Assembly (NCBI GenBank): GCA_029204225.1
Contig: CM055113.1
Location: 2,874,081-2,938,080, forward strand
DNA length: 64,000 bases
DNA from: Diphasiastrum complanatum
Lineage: Eukaryota > Streptophyta > Lycopodiopsida > Lycopodiales > Lycopodiaceae
Reading direction: 5' to 3'
The position numbers and the translations under genes were made by a program. Under the pieces are notes generated by a model. That model searched no databases. It was not told the origin of the DNA and saw only the letters and a list, made by a program, of their open reading frames with translations. Below, one piece after another: positions 46,396 through 62,533 of this stretch (position 1 is the first letter of the stretch; each line of letters opens with the position of its first letter).

Positions 46396-46820
46396 ACACA
46401 GTCTGCAGAAATACACGGATTGTCGACAACAGTGTTGTATTTTTTGTATGTCATAAATTATGTGTTTTTACACAGTCTATAGAAATACACGGATTGTCGG
46501 CAACAGTGTCACATTTTTTGCCTGTCATAAATTACGTGTTTTTACACAGTCTGCAGAAATACAAGGATTGTCAGCAACACTATCGCATTTCTTGCCTATC
46601 AGAAATCCTGTGTAAATATGCAGTGTTGGGATTGTCGCATTTTTTGCTTGTCAGAAATCTCGTGTAAATATGCGATGTCGGGATTGTCGCACTTTTCGCC
46701 TGTCAAAAATCCCGTGTTAATATGCAGTGTCAGGATTGTCGCATTTTTTGCCTGTCAAAAATTGAGAGTAAAAATGCAGTGTCGCATTTTTCACTTGTGG
46801 CAGTTTGCGTTCATTTCTAC
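46396..46820. repeat. Two-stage minisatellite (74-bp x 3, then 52-bp x 3-4)
   Basis: 74-bp units start at 46,396, 46,470 and 46,544 (ACACAGTCT...GAAATACA, GGATTGTC, TTTTTTGCCTGTCA). They are followed by 52-bp units at about 46,611, 46,663 and 46,715, and a fourth partial one, that keep the GGATTGTCGCA...TTTGCCTGTCA half but lose the rest. Confidence 0.9.
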
Positions 46821-46965
46821 AGAGTGACAATTTACGTTCATTTATGTAGACAAACTGTTCAATCTGTTCATCGCCATTTTCCAGCACAATTTCTATGAAG
46901 GAACTGGATGAATGCCAACGTACTCCAGCCAACTGGAAGTCACATTTGAAGACCTAATTTCTTAG

Positions 46966-46972
46966 TATAAAT
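46966..46972 (+). promoter_or_regulatory. TATA box in copia LTR
   Basis: TATAAAT, followed about 30 bp on by a plausible transcription start region. Inferred from motif and LTR context only. Confidence 0.45.
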
Positions 46973-47843
46973 CAACTGTTCATACATCTCTTTTGATCAA
47001 TGATCATGAACAAGATCAAGGAGATCAATTGTGAAGTTTCATCATGATCATAAGTATTGTAGATAGCTCTCTCTCAAGCTTTCAAGCTTGAACTCTCTTG
47101 AGCATTCTAGCTCAATTTTTAGAGATTTTCTAGGGTTGCTATTCCGCTACTGCTTATTAGCGGAAGCGCTTCAATTATCAGATTTATTCTCAGTTACTCA
47201 AAGTTAGCTTTCAGAGTGTGCGATTTCTATCCGCTATTGTCTTGCACTCATCAACATCTCATGTTTTTTTTCTTTTCTAAATCAATACTATCTTTTATTG
47301 CATTCAATATATGTCAAAATGCTTGCATATCTGTATTGCTTTTGTAACTGATAGAATTTTTCTGAGAATTCAATACTTCATGTTTGGCTATGTAATCATC
47401 TACGAAGAAAATTCTTCACTCTCGATATGGCAATTGGTGATTCTCTTTAGAGTCACATTAACCAGTTTAAAAATCTCTTGCAATAGATGGCCGTTGTCGG
47501 ATCAGTCATAGACGATCAAGATGCAATTATGACATTATTTTCAATCTTGCCCTCCACATATGAGAACTGGGTGATGATCATACCCATTCAGATCTAACTC
47601 TTACCAGAGTTATCAGTATGTTGCTGCAAGAAGACAACGAAGAAGTTAGGACATTTCGTCTAATTCCTCCTCTTCTCAGGCTCTATATGTCAACAAAGGC
47701 TCTAAGAGGCAGAAGCATAAAAGCTCCAGGAAGGTTGCAACGAATTAGAAGCCGACTCAAAGCCAAAGACAATCATCAAATCCACAATCAAAGAAGAAAA
47801 TGTTTTGTAGGTATTGCAAGCGCAATAACCATGAGATCAAGGA

Positions 47844-48110
47844 TTGTCGGATTCTTCAAGCGAAGAAGCAGCCAAACAACCTAATCAATCAGCAAACAAA
47901 GTTACAACATCTCCCCAGGTCGAAGTGGATGAAAGCGCTTTTATGATCAAAGCTCAAAGCGCAATTTTGGATGATTCTTGGTTCATGGAGTCTAGAGCTA
48001 CTCAACACATGACCAATCAACATGAGATTTTTGACTCTTATATGCCTTACAGCACGAAAAAATTAGTGAGATTTTTTACTCTTATATGCCTTACATCACA
48101 AAAAAATTAG
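47844..48110 (+). pseudogene. Copia protease with altered active site and 44-bp duplication
   Basis: Reads DDSWFMESRATQHMTNQHE: the catalytic DSGA is ESRA (47,988-47,999), so the protease would be dead. A 44-bp tandem duplication (48,024-48,067 and 48,068-48,111) shifts the frame, and the integrase part continues in another frame from 48,086. Confidence 0.85.
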
Positions 48111-48796
48111 TTCATCTTGGTGACAATAGCACTCATACTATTGAAGGTGAAGGTACTGTAAAATTGCGTTTTCAGCATGATCAGTTTAAAGTACTATCAA
48201 AGGTTTTATATGTTCCTAAACTCTCTACAAATCTATTTTCAGTAAGTAGAATTACAGATTTAGGACGTAAGGTAGAATTCGAATCTGATCAATGCAAGAT
48301 TATTGATAGGAGTAATAAGGTTCTTGCACTCGGCAAGAGACATAGATACCTATATAGATTGGCACATTGTTATTTTGAATCTAGTCAAGCCTTAAAAACC
48401 TCTGCTCTAATTAATAAAGCATTACTATGGCATCATTGCTTAAGACACTTGAATTATTCATCTGTTTTGAACATGTCAAGACAATCCATGGTACTTGACC
48501 TCGACTATCCTTCTGGTAAGGTCAATCTCCCTATCTGTCATAGCAGCATCCTTGGAAAGCAAACTAGGATTCCTTTTATATCAAGCCATAGGCATGGAGC
48601 AAAAGGTTTATTAGACGTTGTTCATTCAAATATTTGTGGACCTATGCAAACTCCTTTATTAGATGCAAAGTATTTCATAACCTTTATTGACGAATTCTCT
48701 TTTACTTCATTAAATAGAAATCAGAGGCTTTCATCAAGTTCAGACAATTCAAAGAGCATGCTGAGAATCAAACTTTTAAGAGAATCAAAGCACTGA
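48086..48796 (+). pseudogene. Copia protease tail/integrase N-terminus
   Basis: 236 codons: VLYVPKLSTNLFSVSRITDL, WHHCLRHLNYSSVLNM (zinc domain His), ICHSSILGKQTR (second Cys replaced by Ser), GLLDVVHSNICGPMQTP (core Asp replaced by Asn at the HxDxxGP position) and YFITFIDEFS. A frameshift follows. The core resumes in another frame to SYSPQTNGLAEREN (about 48,880-48,925). Confidence 0.88.
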
Positions 48797-49559
48797 GGTC
48801 AAATAAAGGGGGAGAATACATCTCCACCGAATTCAAGGAGTACTACCTTAACAACGACATTGAGCAACAATACATTACCTCCTATTCACCTCAGACAAAT
48901 GGTCTTGCTGAGAGAGAGAACAAACCTTAGTTGAATCGGCAAAGTGCATGTTATCACATGTGTCACTTTCAAAGTCCTTCTGGACTGAAGCTGTTTCAAC
49001 AACAACTTATATTCAGAACAGATGTCCTACAAAAGGTCTCTTAGACAAAACACCATTCGAAGTTTGGACAGGTACCAAACCTTCTTTAGCAAACTTACGA
49101 GTTTTTGGATGTACTACTTATGCATAGATTCCTCATGATCCTAGGAAGAAACTCAATTTCCAGAGTATCAAATATATTTTCATCAGCTACACTACTTCAG
49201 ATTCAGCCTACAACTTGTTCGATCCTATCGAGTCGGAAATATTCACTAGTTGGAATGTCATCTTCATCAAAGATCAGTTTTAAGACCTCAAGGGAAAAGA
49301 CACAACCCATCCAGCCAACCTGTCATTTTTCGCTGACGTATTGAACTTTCCAGTTCCTCAACCAGCTTCTACTCTCTCCAAACAACCTATCAGTGGTGAA
49401 TCAAAAAATTATGATGTTGCTGTTGTTGAGTGACTACAATTTGATGGAAATGATCAACTTCAATTACCTAGAAGATCTTCAAGACCTAGCAGATCATCTC
49501 AGCTCTCAGGTATATTGATGAGTCTACAACCTACCTTGTTCAAGAGCCAACGTTAGTCC

Positions 49560-49912
49560 AAGAAGCACTCAGTCAGCCTGATTCAGATCTCTGGAAAGAA
49601 GCTATGGATAAAGAGTATTCATCTCTTATCAAGAACTAGACATGGACATCTGTTGGATTACTTGCTAGCAAAAATGTAGTTGACTGCAAATGGATTTTCA
49701 AAGTCAATTACAATGCAAATGGAAGCATCAACAGGAGAAAGGCACAAGTTGTAGCCAGAGGTTTTTCTCAGGTATGCAACATCGATTACACTGAGACTTT
49801 CAGTCTAGTAGTCAAGCATTCTTCAATCAAACTTTTGCTATCATTTGTCGCAGCAGCAAATTTGGAAATACATCAAATGGATGTACAGACAGCGTACCAC
49901 AACATATCTTGA
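49560..49912 (+). pseudogene. Copia reverse transcriptase start
   Basis: Reads EALSQPDSDLWKEAMDKEYS, VVDCKWIFKVNYNANGSINR and ARGFSQVCNIDYTETFS. One TAG at a Trp/Gln-like site (about 49,638). The element ends at about 49,912, next to unrelated minus-strand ORFs. Confidence 0.88.
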
Positions 49913-49915
49913 ATT

Positions 49916-51114
49916 TCACCTTGACAGTTTAGTTGGTGATTTGCTTGTTACTCTCTTAAGTTGGTCTTGGTTTCTGTGCTCATGTTGTCTGATAACATAA
50001 CTGCACACAAATAAGATTTTGTCAATTACAACTCTTGGACAAAACTTGATTTTGATTTTCAAATTGATCTTCATCCTCTTGTCCATTGGTGCTTTGCTGA
50101 TATTGGGTTGTCTTTGTGGAAGAAAAATCGGAATTAAGAGCTTTGCTTTCTTCCTCGAAACCACCAGCTTCATCATGAGATTCAAGACCTTGCTTGCTCA
50201 AGACATTCGATATTCGACTTTGGCTTAGAAGTTTGCCCTTGAATTATAGGAAACATTATTGTGAAGTCATCATCATTCATGCCAAAATAAGGATTGACAT
50301 TTATGGATGGCAAGGAATTTATATTAGTTTTTCCCATGTTAAGATTGTAAGCCTCTAGTTTTTGTGACATGGTAGCAAGTATATAATTACAATTTGACAT
50401 CAATATTGCCATCTGGTCTTGGAATTGCCACCATGATTGTACATTATGCTCGATTCTTTGCTTATTCAACTCCGCGCTATCTTGTATGGCAGTCACAAGT
50501 TTACTTAATATTTCTTTTGTTCCAATGGTCACCTTACTGGTAGTAGGGTCTACACTATTGCTTGATCTTCCATGAATATTATCCCACTATTGTGAAGTTG
50601 ATGTCATAAGACTTCCTACAAAATTGACGTAGGAGCTAGAAACTGTCGCTTCACTTGCCATAATAATATTCCTTCCCTCAAAATAATTTTCATCAGAAAA
50701 TGATTTATCCATCAAAGATAAACCAATCATACCTATAGTGACATAGAGAAAACATTTTCCATTCTCTTGATTTCTTCACTCTCATATGCATCTTCATAGG
50801 CCTCATAATCAATGTTATCATTCTCATTATGATCAAAATGATGTTCTACATCATAGTGACATCATCTTTTAAATTTCTCAATATCATAGAATTGATCCAT
50901 AGGCTCGTAATGTTCTTCTATTCCAAATTGCATCTGGCGGCTGCTCATCCATGTTTATCGCTTCAAACTGATCTTCAATAACAAATTGGAATTGATCTTG
51001 ACCTTCACATTCACCATCATTGGACTCTATTTCATCTTGATCATCGAATGGTTCAATTGCATCATCTACAAACCAACCTTCGATGATGTGTTCACTCATA
51101 TTGTTGGTCATCAT
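49916..51114 (-). other. Unrecognised minus-strand open segments
   Basis: Three adjoining open frames (51,114-50,884, 76 codons, very acidic: FDDQDEIESNDGECEGQDQF; 50,532-50,182, 117 codons: TAIQDSAELNKQRIEHNV, WWQFQDQMAILMSNCN; 50,185-49,916, 90 codons, basic). Composition suggests remnants of one protein, perhaps gag-like, but no known domain was recognised. Confidence 0.3.
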
Positions 51115-51119
51115 TTATA

Positions 51120-53460
51120 TTTTGAATCGTCGTCCAGAGAGTTCTTGCAATAAAGTCCTTAGCAATTTGGCAAAGCTTTTTATGTGCACATACCTTATTA
51201 TTCAAGCCATTGACTTTAATATTTTGCATAAGCTCCATTGACTAACTTGAACACATAGTATTACTTTTTGAAAAGGCAAGCTATTTTTTTAGGTTTGGCA
51301 TCGGCAATCTCACAATTAGTTTGCACAAGATTATGCATGATTTTCAAATCTGGAAATTTATGATATTTCAGTCAGTATTACAATTACTATTATTTATTAT
51401 TCATTATAGTTTTATTACTCTATTAATAAATTGTAAATCCAATTCGCGAAAGTAGTCGTATATCTCACAATGCAATATTTAACATTAACAATTTCATGAA
51501 ATTATTCCAAATTTTATAAATGAGTTTTGACAATTATGATTTGAGTTGCAAATGGGCAAAAATCTGGAGTATAATTTCTTCACTCAATCCACATACGAAT
51601 CACCTTCAAGGACCATTTCTCTCCATTATACATGAGAGACTTGTTGTAAAATATGTCGAAGACAAAACAAATTAGCCAAAAAAATAGTAGAGTCTTGCAA
51701 AGATACAAGAGTGGGCGACAATATTTAGATGAAGAGATGAAGGCTAAATAGATTTTTATTTCAAAGTCTTCCAAAAGCTACAAGAAAATCATGTCCATCC
51801 AAAGAAATGTCATTCTTGGTGATGTGAATCCACATGTAACCTGCCTGGATGTTGTGTTGTGTTCTTCACAATGAGAGCTTCTAAAGAGTCTCAGTATATG
51901 CAAGCTATTTCATCAAAACCCCATTCCCTCAACAAGTTTGGTCTCATGTGATGCAATGATTCTCTTGTAAACTATGAAAATATAGGTGGTTCATCTCTTT
52001 TTGTTGACCAAAGTAGTTTTATGATGTTATTGTTGAATTGCTCAAAGCAGATGGCTTGTGGATTTGTTGGTTATCTTTTGTAGGTAACATGGAAATTGAT
52101 GAAATGTTATATGAACTTTTGGACTATTTGTATCAATCTGAAATTTCTTAGTTGATAATTTGTGGTGCAAGTTATAAAAACAAAAAACTTATAGCAAAAA
52201 GTTATACACTCCCTTTTATCAAATATTATCTTGTTCACTTCATCCTCAAGTCTCATTGGAACCACCTAGCTTACACCTTATTGTACCATGTTGACCCCTA
52301 ATTTAAAGTAAAAAAACTTTTGAATGAGCTTAGACAAAGACCAACAATTGTCTAGTACTTACCTATTTGTAGATAGTGAAAAGGAGAAGGCCTTAAGCTA
52401 GAGAAATAGAATTATGGGTATTTTTCAAAATGGTTCGACACATTGTACAAAGAGATGATTATTGAAAGGAACAACTTTAACATAGGAATTTGGGGTCATC
52501 AAGGTATGTGGGAGCACCTCGAGGCTCCAACCATGCTTGCCCTTTATCGGCAGGCTTCTGAATTTGAAACAATATATAGCCATCTTCATCAATATGTGAT
52601 ATTTTTGAGAGTGGTGAATGTTATTTTATACATGGAAATTCACAATAGTAGAGGTTTAGGGAGTCCTTGGTTCCCTTGTTTGAGTTCCAAAGGTATCCAA
52701 TGTCGATCCATGCATGCTTTAACTCAATCAGGGCTTGCTTCATGTTTTTGTTGGAAACAACAAAAGTTTTCTCCATACTCGTCAAATGTGCATTTGCACT
52801 CCCTACTTTACAATTGGTGATACCCCTAGATTGTTGGAGGTTGTGGCTCATATCTGCACATCAATATAAAAGGATTCACAGGAATGGCAAAATGCTTGTT
52901 ACTATTAGAATTCTCTTGAGGATTGGAAAGCAATTTCCCACTCAAATTATTTCTTATAGCCAATGCATTAAAAAGAGACCCCTTTTGATAGGTAAATGTC
53001 TTATTTTAGTCCAAGTCTATCAACTTTGAAGTGGGGGTGGACAAGAGGGACAAGTAAGTGTAAGCCTAGCTTAGGCTTAAGGAAACTGGAGGATGAAGTG
53101 CACAACAATGCATTTGGTAATAGAGAGTGAATAGTTCTTTGCTTTATAAAGTTAGGAGAGGTGATTTTTTAATAGAGAACTAGGCACAATAGATACCATC
53201 ACGTTAGAGTGCACAAGAAGTGTTTAATTGAGAGCTTGATCATAGGTAATCATTTTATGAAGTGGAGATCATTATGGATGGCTGGTGTGCATATTCTCAT
53301 GTTTGTTTAAGTGCTCTAGCAATGATGAGTCTTCATAGACGACCACCACATGGACCCTTCCAATTGAGATTTAGCTAGCTTGGAGTGAAACCATTGGATA
53401 CAACATACCACTCTAATTTTTGTAGCTAGGTGTTGAGAAAGTATGGAATCTCTCTATTTT
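51120..53460. other. No gene recognised
   Basis: AT-rich. A plus-strand open frame at 52,443-52,820 has no family signature. Confidence 0.4.
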
Positions 53461-53738
53461 TTCACTTCTAACTTAGAACTTAGAACTTGGAACTTTAAAA
53501 GTTTCTAACTTGGGACTTAAGATAACTTAGAATATTTCTAAACTTGAGTTTCTCAAGTCTAAGTTCTAATCCTAAGTTTAAGTTATTTTGTTATGTTAAG
53601 CTTCTACCCATGGACTTACAAAACACATGCCATAGTAGAAGTTTATTGGCAAGTACTCATACGTGGGCTTACAAAACACATGCCACGGAGTTTTATTTTT
53701 ATTTTTAGATTTTCAATGTGTTTGCACAGTTGCTAACA
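53460..53738 (-). repeat. LTR fragment, same family as 59.1-59.35 kb
   Basis: Shares a long block with 59,090-59,347: TCTAAGTTCTAA, AAGTTTAAG, GGCTTACAAAACACATGCCA, CCACGGAGTTTTATTTTT and the terminal GCTAACA. On the minus strand it begins TGTTAGCA right after a purine-rich tract (AAAGGAAAGGG), as a 3' LTR should. Confidence 0.75.
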
Positions 53739-53987
53739 CCCTTTCCTTTGACATTGTGGCTAAAAAAACCACATGAAAATTTGTTATTGGAATTAAAGCC
53801 CTTAGCTATTGTTGAAGCCAATCCTTGGTTTCTTCTTGATGTTGCACCACCTTACTCTGAAGATCTCTCATCTTAGTCAATGTACCTTATTGTTGGAGTT
53901 TTTTTTTGTCAATTTTACTCATCCTCATGATGACGTCTTGCAAACTTTATCCAAATAATTTTCCTTTCAATATTAGCCAACTCACAC

Positions 53988-55740
<1,753 letters not shown>

Positions 55741-55862
55741 GAGTCATGTCACTGCCGATAGTCGATGAAGTCGAGAAAGTCGGGATAGTCCATAGTTCAA
55801 CAGAAGTCGATAGTCAACAAGTCAGCTTTAGTCGATAAGTCGGCCTTCCTTGACAAGTCGGT
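55741..55862. repeat. Cluster of AGTC(G) motifs
   Basis: Eleven AGTC occurrences in about 120 bp, mostly AGTCG or AGTCGAT, irregularly spaced (about 8-19 bp). Confidence 0.7.
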
Positions 55863-58409
<2,547 letters not shown>

Positions 58410-58629
58410 GGGGAGGGGGTAGGGTCGCGATCTTCAGAGCTGTCCCATTTTGGCCCCAGTTTCACAACAGCCACACAAAAAAAAATTGGATGCCTGGGCG
58501 CCACATGTCCAGGCAGTTAGAATGTATCCTGTTGGAAGTAAATCTTGTTTGTCAATGTTTGGCTAGATCTACTCAAGATGTGGTGTCGTATAGAGAGGAT
58601 CGTCTGCATTCTAAGTTTCTACCAAGCTT

Positions 58630-59347
58630 CAGACGGAGTGCGAAAATAGAAAACAATGATGAAGCACTAAGGCTTACCCAACTAGTGCTCGAAATACAAA
58701 TGAAACTAACTAAGATGACAAAATACAAAACCTTACTAAGGCTTACCCAACTAGCAAGGTGATTAAACTAAATCCTAGACTAACACCCAAAGGGAATTAT
58801 AATGAAAGATTGCGGCTAACTAATAATCAATCAACAAAATACATGCCACAATACAAACCAATGAGAAGGAGACAAGAGGAGGCCCGAGCACCTTCCCTCA
58901 AGCTATGCACCTTCCAAAAGGGAACACAAATGAAATAGAGAGATAATCTCAAAAATAGAGAACTTGATAGCTTAATCTCAAAAGTGTTATTTACAAAGCA
59001 AATACCTCTCCTTTTATGGCAAGGAAGGTCTTCCATAAGAATCCACTAACTTATGGGACTAATCTATTTCTAGCCTTTCTAGAACTTCTTAGGATTTAGA
59101 GCTTCAAAGTTTCTTAACTTAGAAAAACTTAAGATAAAATATTTCTAATCTTAAGTTTCCTAAGTCTAAGTTCTAAATCTAAGTTTAAGCTATTTTATTA
59201 TTTTTTAAGCTTCTACTCATGGGCTTACAAACATATGCCATGGCGGAAGTTTATTAACAAACACTCGTACGTAGACTTACAAAACACATGCCACGGAGTT
59301 TTATTTTTCTCTTTTTTATTTTTTATGTGTTAGCACAGATGCTAACA
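58630..59347 (-). repeat. 3' LTR of gag-like element (left end approximate)
   Basis: On the minus strand begins TGTTAGCATCTGTGCTAACA directly after a polypurine tract and carries a CATAAAAGGAGAGG TATA-like box (about 58,995-59,020). The distal end is not fixed. A TGGCGCC near 58,496-58,503 could mark a primer site, but only seven to eight bases fit. Confidence 0.6.
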
Positions 59348-59366
59348 TTATCCCCCTCCTTATTGG
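59348..59366 (-). other. Polypurine tract
   Basis: The minus strand reads CCAATAAGGAGGGGGATAA immediately before the LTR start. Confidence 0.65.
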
Positions 59367-60725
59367 ATTGATGGTCCCACACCAATCGAAGCCTTTTCTT
59401 CCTGGATCTTCTGTGCTTATTGGAGGCAAGACTATTGCTGTTGGGAGTGGTAGATTGTAGTGCCGATGCCCTCCATCATTTGCCACCGTAGTTTGTTCAA
59501 GAAGGGCATGAGTTTGTAATAATGGAGCATACCCTGTAGAAAGTTGTGGGTTTTCCATAGCTCCACCATATCAACGTGCAGGGCTGAAGTTAGTGCAGCA
59601 CGATAATAAAGCCTTGCTATGCTGATGTGGTCTTCTTGCGTTCGCAATGGTTTATTGATATCAAGGGCGATTGGGGGTAGCCCTCGATCCCAAAAACCCT
59701 TGACTTTTGCCAGAAATGCTACCAGGCCGCAATTGTCTGCAAAGTATCTGACATCACGATCAGGGTTGCCATGGTGCTTCTGGTAGAATACACGGCAGTT
59801 GGTGACCATGTCTTTGACTAAGTTGCCGGTATTGACGTCTGTGAGCTTGGGCCAAAATATCCTATTCTTGACCTTGATGGCAGGATAGTAATAAGGATTT
59901 GTGTGCATATAGAAGGGAGCTTCGATATACCGTGGCATCGAGGTCTTACTTTGTAAGAAGAGCTGATGGCGCCAGAGAGGGTGTGGATCCAGGTTTTTGA
60001 CTACTTCTTCATGTGTTTGACATTGGTCCAAATCTGGCAATATGTAGCCACCTCGCTCTTTTGTCATTGGATAATTCTTGGCAAACTCTTGAGAGGCGCG
60101 CAACTCCTTGCTTGGTTCTATGGGTGTGATTCAGTGCCGGATGGTTGGTGCTTCAGAGGCAATCTCATGTTGAATTTGTAGGGTCAGGAGAGAGGGGAGG
60201 GGAAGGGTTAGCTTCAGCAATTCTTTGTGACTCAAGAGAAAATTGACGTTGAATAAATGGGGGGTTAGTGGTGTCGAGAGGGTTAGAAGCGGTGGAAGAA
60301 AAAAGATAATGTTGGGAGCTGGTACCACCAGAGCTTGATGGATTGGTTGGTGCTTGAGCTCCTTGCCCCAGGGATTGGCCTTGAAAGGAGGAGCCTTGAG
60401 TACCAGGAAGAGGCTATTGGAATCCTAATCCATCTCCACCATCTGGTCCATAAAAGTGGTGCCCTGAATCATGGAACTGGGCATGCTCTGCATGAACAGA
60501 CAACGTTGACTGGACAACTGTCTTTAACTGTTCTTCCAGGGTGGCAATGTGCTGGTTCAGGGCCTCGATGGAAGCAAGGTATAATTGTTGTAATTTTGTG
60601 TGCTGCTCCATCGTGGCTTTCAAGTTTTGGGCCAACATTTGATATGCCACCACTGGAATGGGAGTTCCCTCAGTAATTGCTGGTGGTGCAAAGTCGTGGA
60701 AGTCTGAATTACCACCCGGCCCCAC
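59366..60725 (-). mobile_element. Gag-like coding region of an LTR element without visible pol
   Basis: Two minus-strand frames precede the polypurine tract. The first (60,725-60,414, 103 codons) has a Pro/Gly-rich start, a coiled-coil-like part (LASIEALNQHIATLEEQLKT) and a His-rich end. The second (60,103-59,432, 223 codons) reads HPLWRHQLFLQSKTSMPRYI, NPYYYPAIKVKNRIFWPKL, VKDMVTNCRVFYQKHHGN and KGFWDRGLPPIALDINKPL. Between them about 300 bp is Pro/Ser-rich in broken frames. No protease, RT, RNase H, integrase or zinc knuckle is visible before the LTR. A coiled coil plus globular domain in a gag position suggests a structural protein of a non-autonomous LTR element, but the family is not known to me. 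Fragment homologue at 15.2-15.66 kb. Confidence 0.5.
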
Positions 60726-60729
60726 ATTT

Positions 60730-61709
60730 GCATCATTCTAGATATGGTGTGATTTGACTCATATTATACAAGTTTGACTATTGCATTCATACCTTGTTCA
60801 ATATATGTGCTATTATGAAAAAGAGCATTTCTTGCTTTGATTGCATGAACTTTTGGAGCATGGGGGACTAGAATGACATATCAAATTCAATGCTAAGTTT
60901 CAAAAGGAACCGACAAAACATGGAATGGTAAATGGCCAACAAGGCCTAATCTAATATTCTTCCTATTCTTCCCAAGTTTCAATTTGTTAAATATTTTATC
61001 TTTATTAGCTTCTCAATGCTCAAGCTAATACCCCATTGTTCTCATCGTAATGCCAAAATGATTGAATTTGCTCTTAACTGCAATTTTGCCAAGAATGCTA
61101 AATTTGATGCTCCTTAGTTGCCAATACTAGTGATGCCAAGATTACATCAATAAGCTAGATACACAAAAGAGACATCGACGTAGAGCATGGGTTGCTTGAT
61201 TTATGATTCTAGAAGAGATTAAGGTGAAGGGATAGCCTACATACACATGAACTATATTAATGCTTCATATTTGCAAAACTTTGTTGTTGATGATAGAGAA
61301 TTGTTGTAATAGCTTGAGTTCCATTAATATAGTTTATACTGTTATCATGAATGATGCAATCTAAGCTTGGACTCCTCGGAACATAGAAGGGGAGCATATA
61401 CTCCTGATGGCTAGAACATGCCACTTGAGTTAGAAATCGACCTACAGAAATCATCATGTAGAATTAAATCAGTCAAGGAAATCTATCACCATGTCAGCTC
61501 TAGGGGTGATTGCCCCAAATCATGAAGTAAGGGTGAGCCTAATTATCAATACTATTAATAGATAAAGGTTCTACGACCTTTGGGAACTAGTGTTGAAACA
61601 TCTAGTTCAGGGCTGTGCTATATCTGGCAGACGTGTCTCATACTTTTAAGTATAAGACAATATCAAATCCATCTTTCATAATTTCAATTGGGTTACAACA
61701 CTGCCTCAC
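60730..61709. other. No gene recognised
   Basis: No supported coding region. Possibly intron or flank of the exon at 61,710. Confidence 0.4.
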
Positions 61710-61892
61710 CTTGGTGGGTTGGTTTTGATTGCCCCGTGGTGTAAGTAACCATTCATGTAGGTATTTAGCATAATGGCTAGCTAATCTCATTGTATCATTT
61801 GCATTCTCTTTGATTAGGATAGAGGCTTTTTCTAAGTCATCGCAGGTTTTCTTATAGGCATCAAGAGAACTAAGAATGAAAGGCCACCTAAA
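61710..61892 (-). CDS. Candidate host exon (183 bp, 61 codons), unrecognised
   Basis: On the minus strand a TTATTTCCAG acceptor precedes the exon (AG at 61,894-61,893) and an AAG|GTGAGG donor follows (61,709). The exon is exactly 61 codons, in phase 0 at both ends. It reads RWPFILSSLDAYKKTCDD, then KENANDTMRLASHYAKYLHE and WLLTPRGNQNQPTK, with helix-like composition. It is too regular for noise in this region, though I do not recognise the family and no partner exon was found nearby. Confidence 0.45.
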
Positions 61893-62400
61893 CTGGAAAT
61901 AAGCTCAAGAGTATGGTCGTTCAATGAGAATTTAGGACTTGGTAGTCATAACAGTTAGGAGTCAAGCCTCGCTATGCAATTGTGCTTCACCTACATTTGA
62001 TTTTTGTGAAATTTCTTGAAAAATTTTGGGTTATGTGAAAAATGAAAATCAGCATTTGAATGACCATGCAACACATCATGTCATGATCAAGATCTTGACA
62101 TTTTCCCTTTACTAAAATGTCTGCTTAGGGTTTTTATATACAATTTGCGCATAGCTTCTGATGCTTAGCTAATTGTGAATTTTAGGTTATATGCTTGGAA
62201 ACAACAAAACATGGCTGGAAGATTCTTTGAAATTGACCAGTCCAAGTACATGTTTGCAGTAGTTGTGAAATAAAAATGTTGAACCATGATTCTTGTAAGG
62301 AGTTAATTAGACATATAGAGGATTCAAATTTATGATAACATGCTACCAATATTAAGAAATTTAAATGTGACTGAAATTCAATAGTATTTTTTAATTAGCA
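61893..62400. other. No gene recognised
   Basis: No supported feature. Confidence 0.4.
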
Positions 62401-62402
62401 GA

Positions 62403-62450
62403 ATGCGTGTGTGTGTGTGCTCACACCATCGACCACATAAATCACACATG

Positions 62451-62489
<39 letters not shown>

Positions 62490-62491
62490 TT

Positions 62492-62533
<42 letters not shown>

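Larger units (their letters stand above)
46286..47250 (+). repeat. Copia LTR with internal minisatellite, right end approximate
   Basis: Begins TGTTGGATTAGTCTCC. It contains the tandem repeats listed next and a TATAAAT box at 46,966-46,972. Copia gag coding follows from about 47,490. No clear primer-binding site was found, so the right end is not fixed. Confidence 0.55.
47490..49912 (+). mobile_element. Ty1/copia body, truncated in RT
   Basis: A gag part (DDQDAIMTLFSILPSTYENW), zinc knuckle CRYCKRNNHEIKDC (about 47,805-47,846), protease, integrase and the first part of RT are present in several frames. RT breaks off at about 49,912 after EIHQMDVQTAYHN. The gag N-terminus is missing. Confidence 0.88.

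Noticed and set aside
58490-58510. TGGCGCC as a gypsy primer-binding site following the 58.6-59.35 kb LTR
   Set aside because: Only seven to eight bases fit, and that LTR already follows a polypurine tract, so it should be a 3' LTR.
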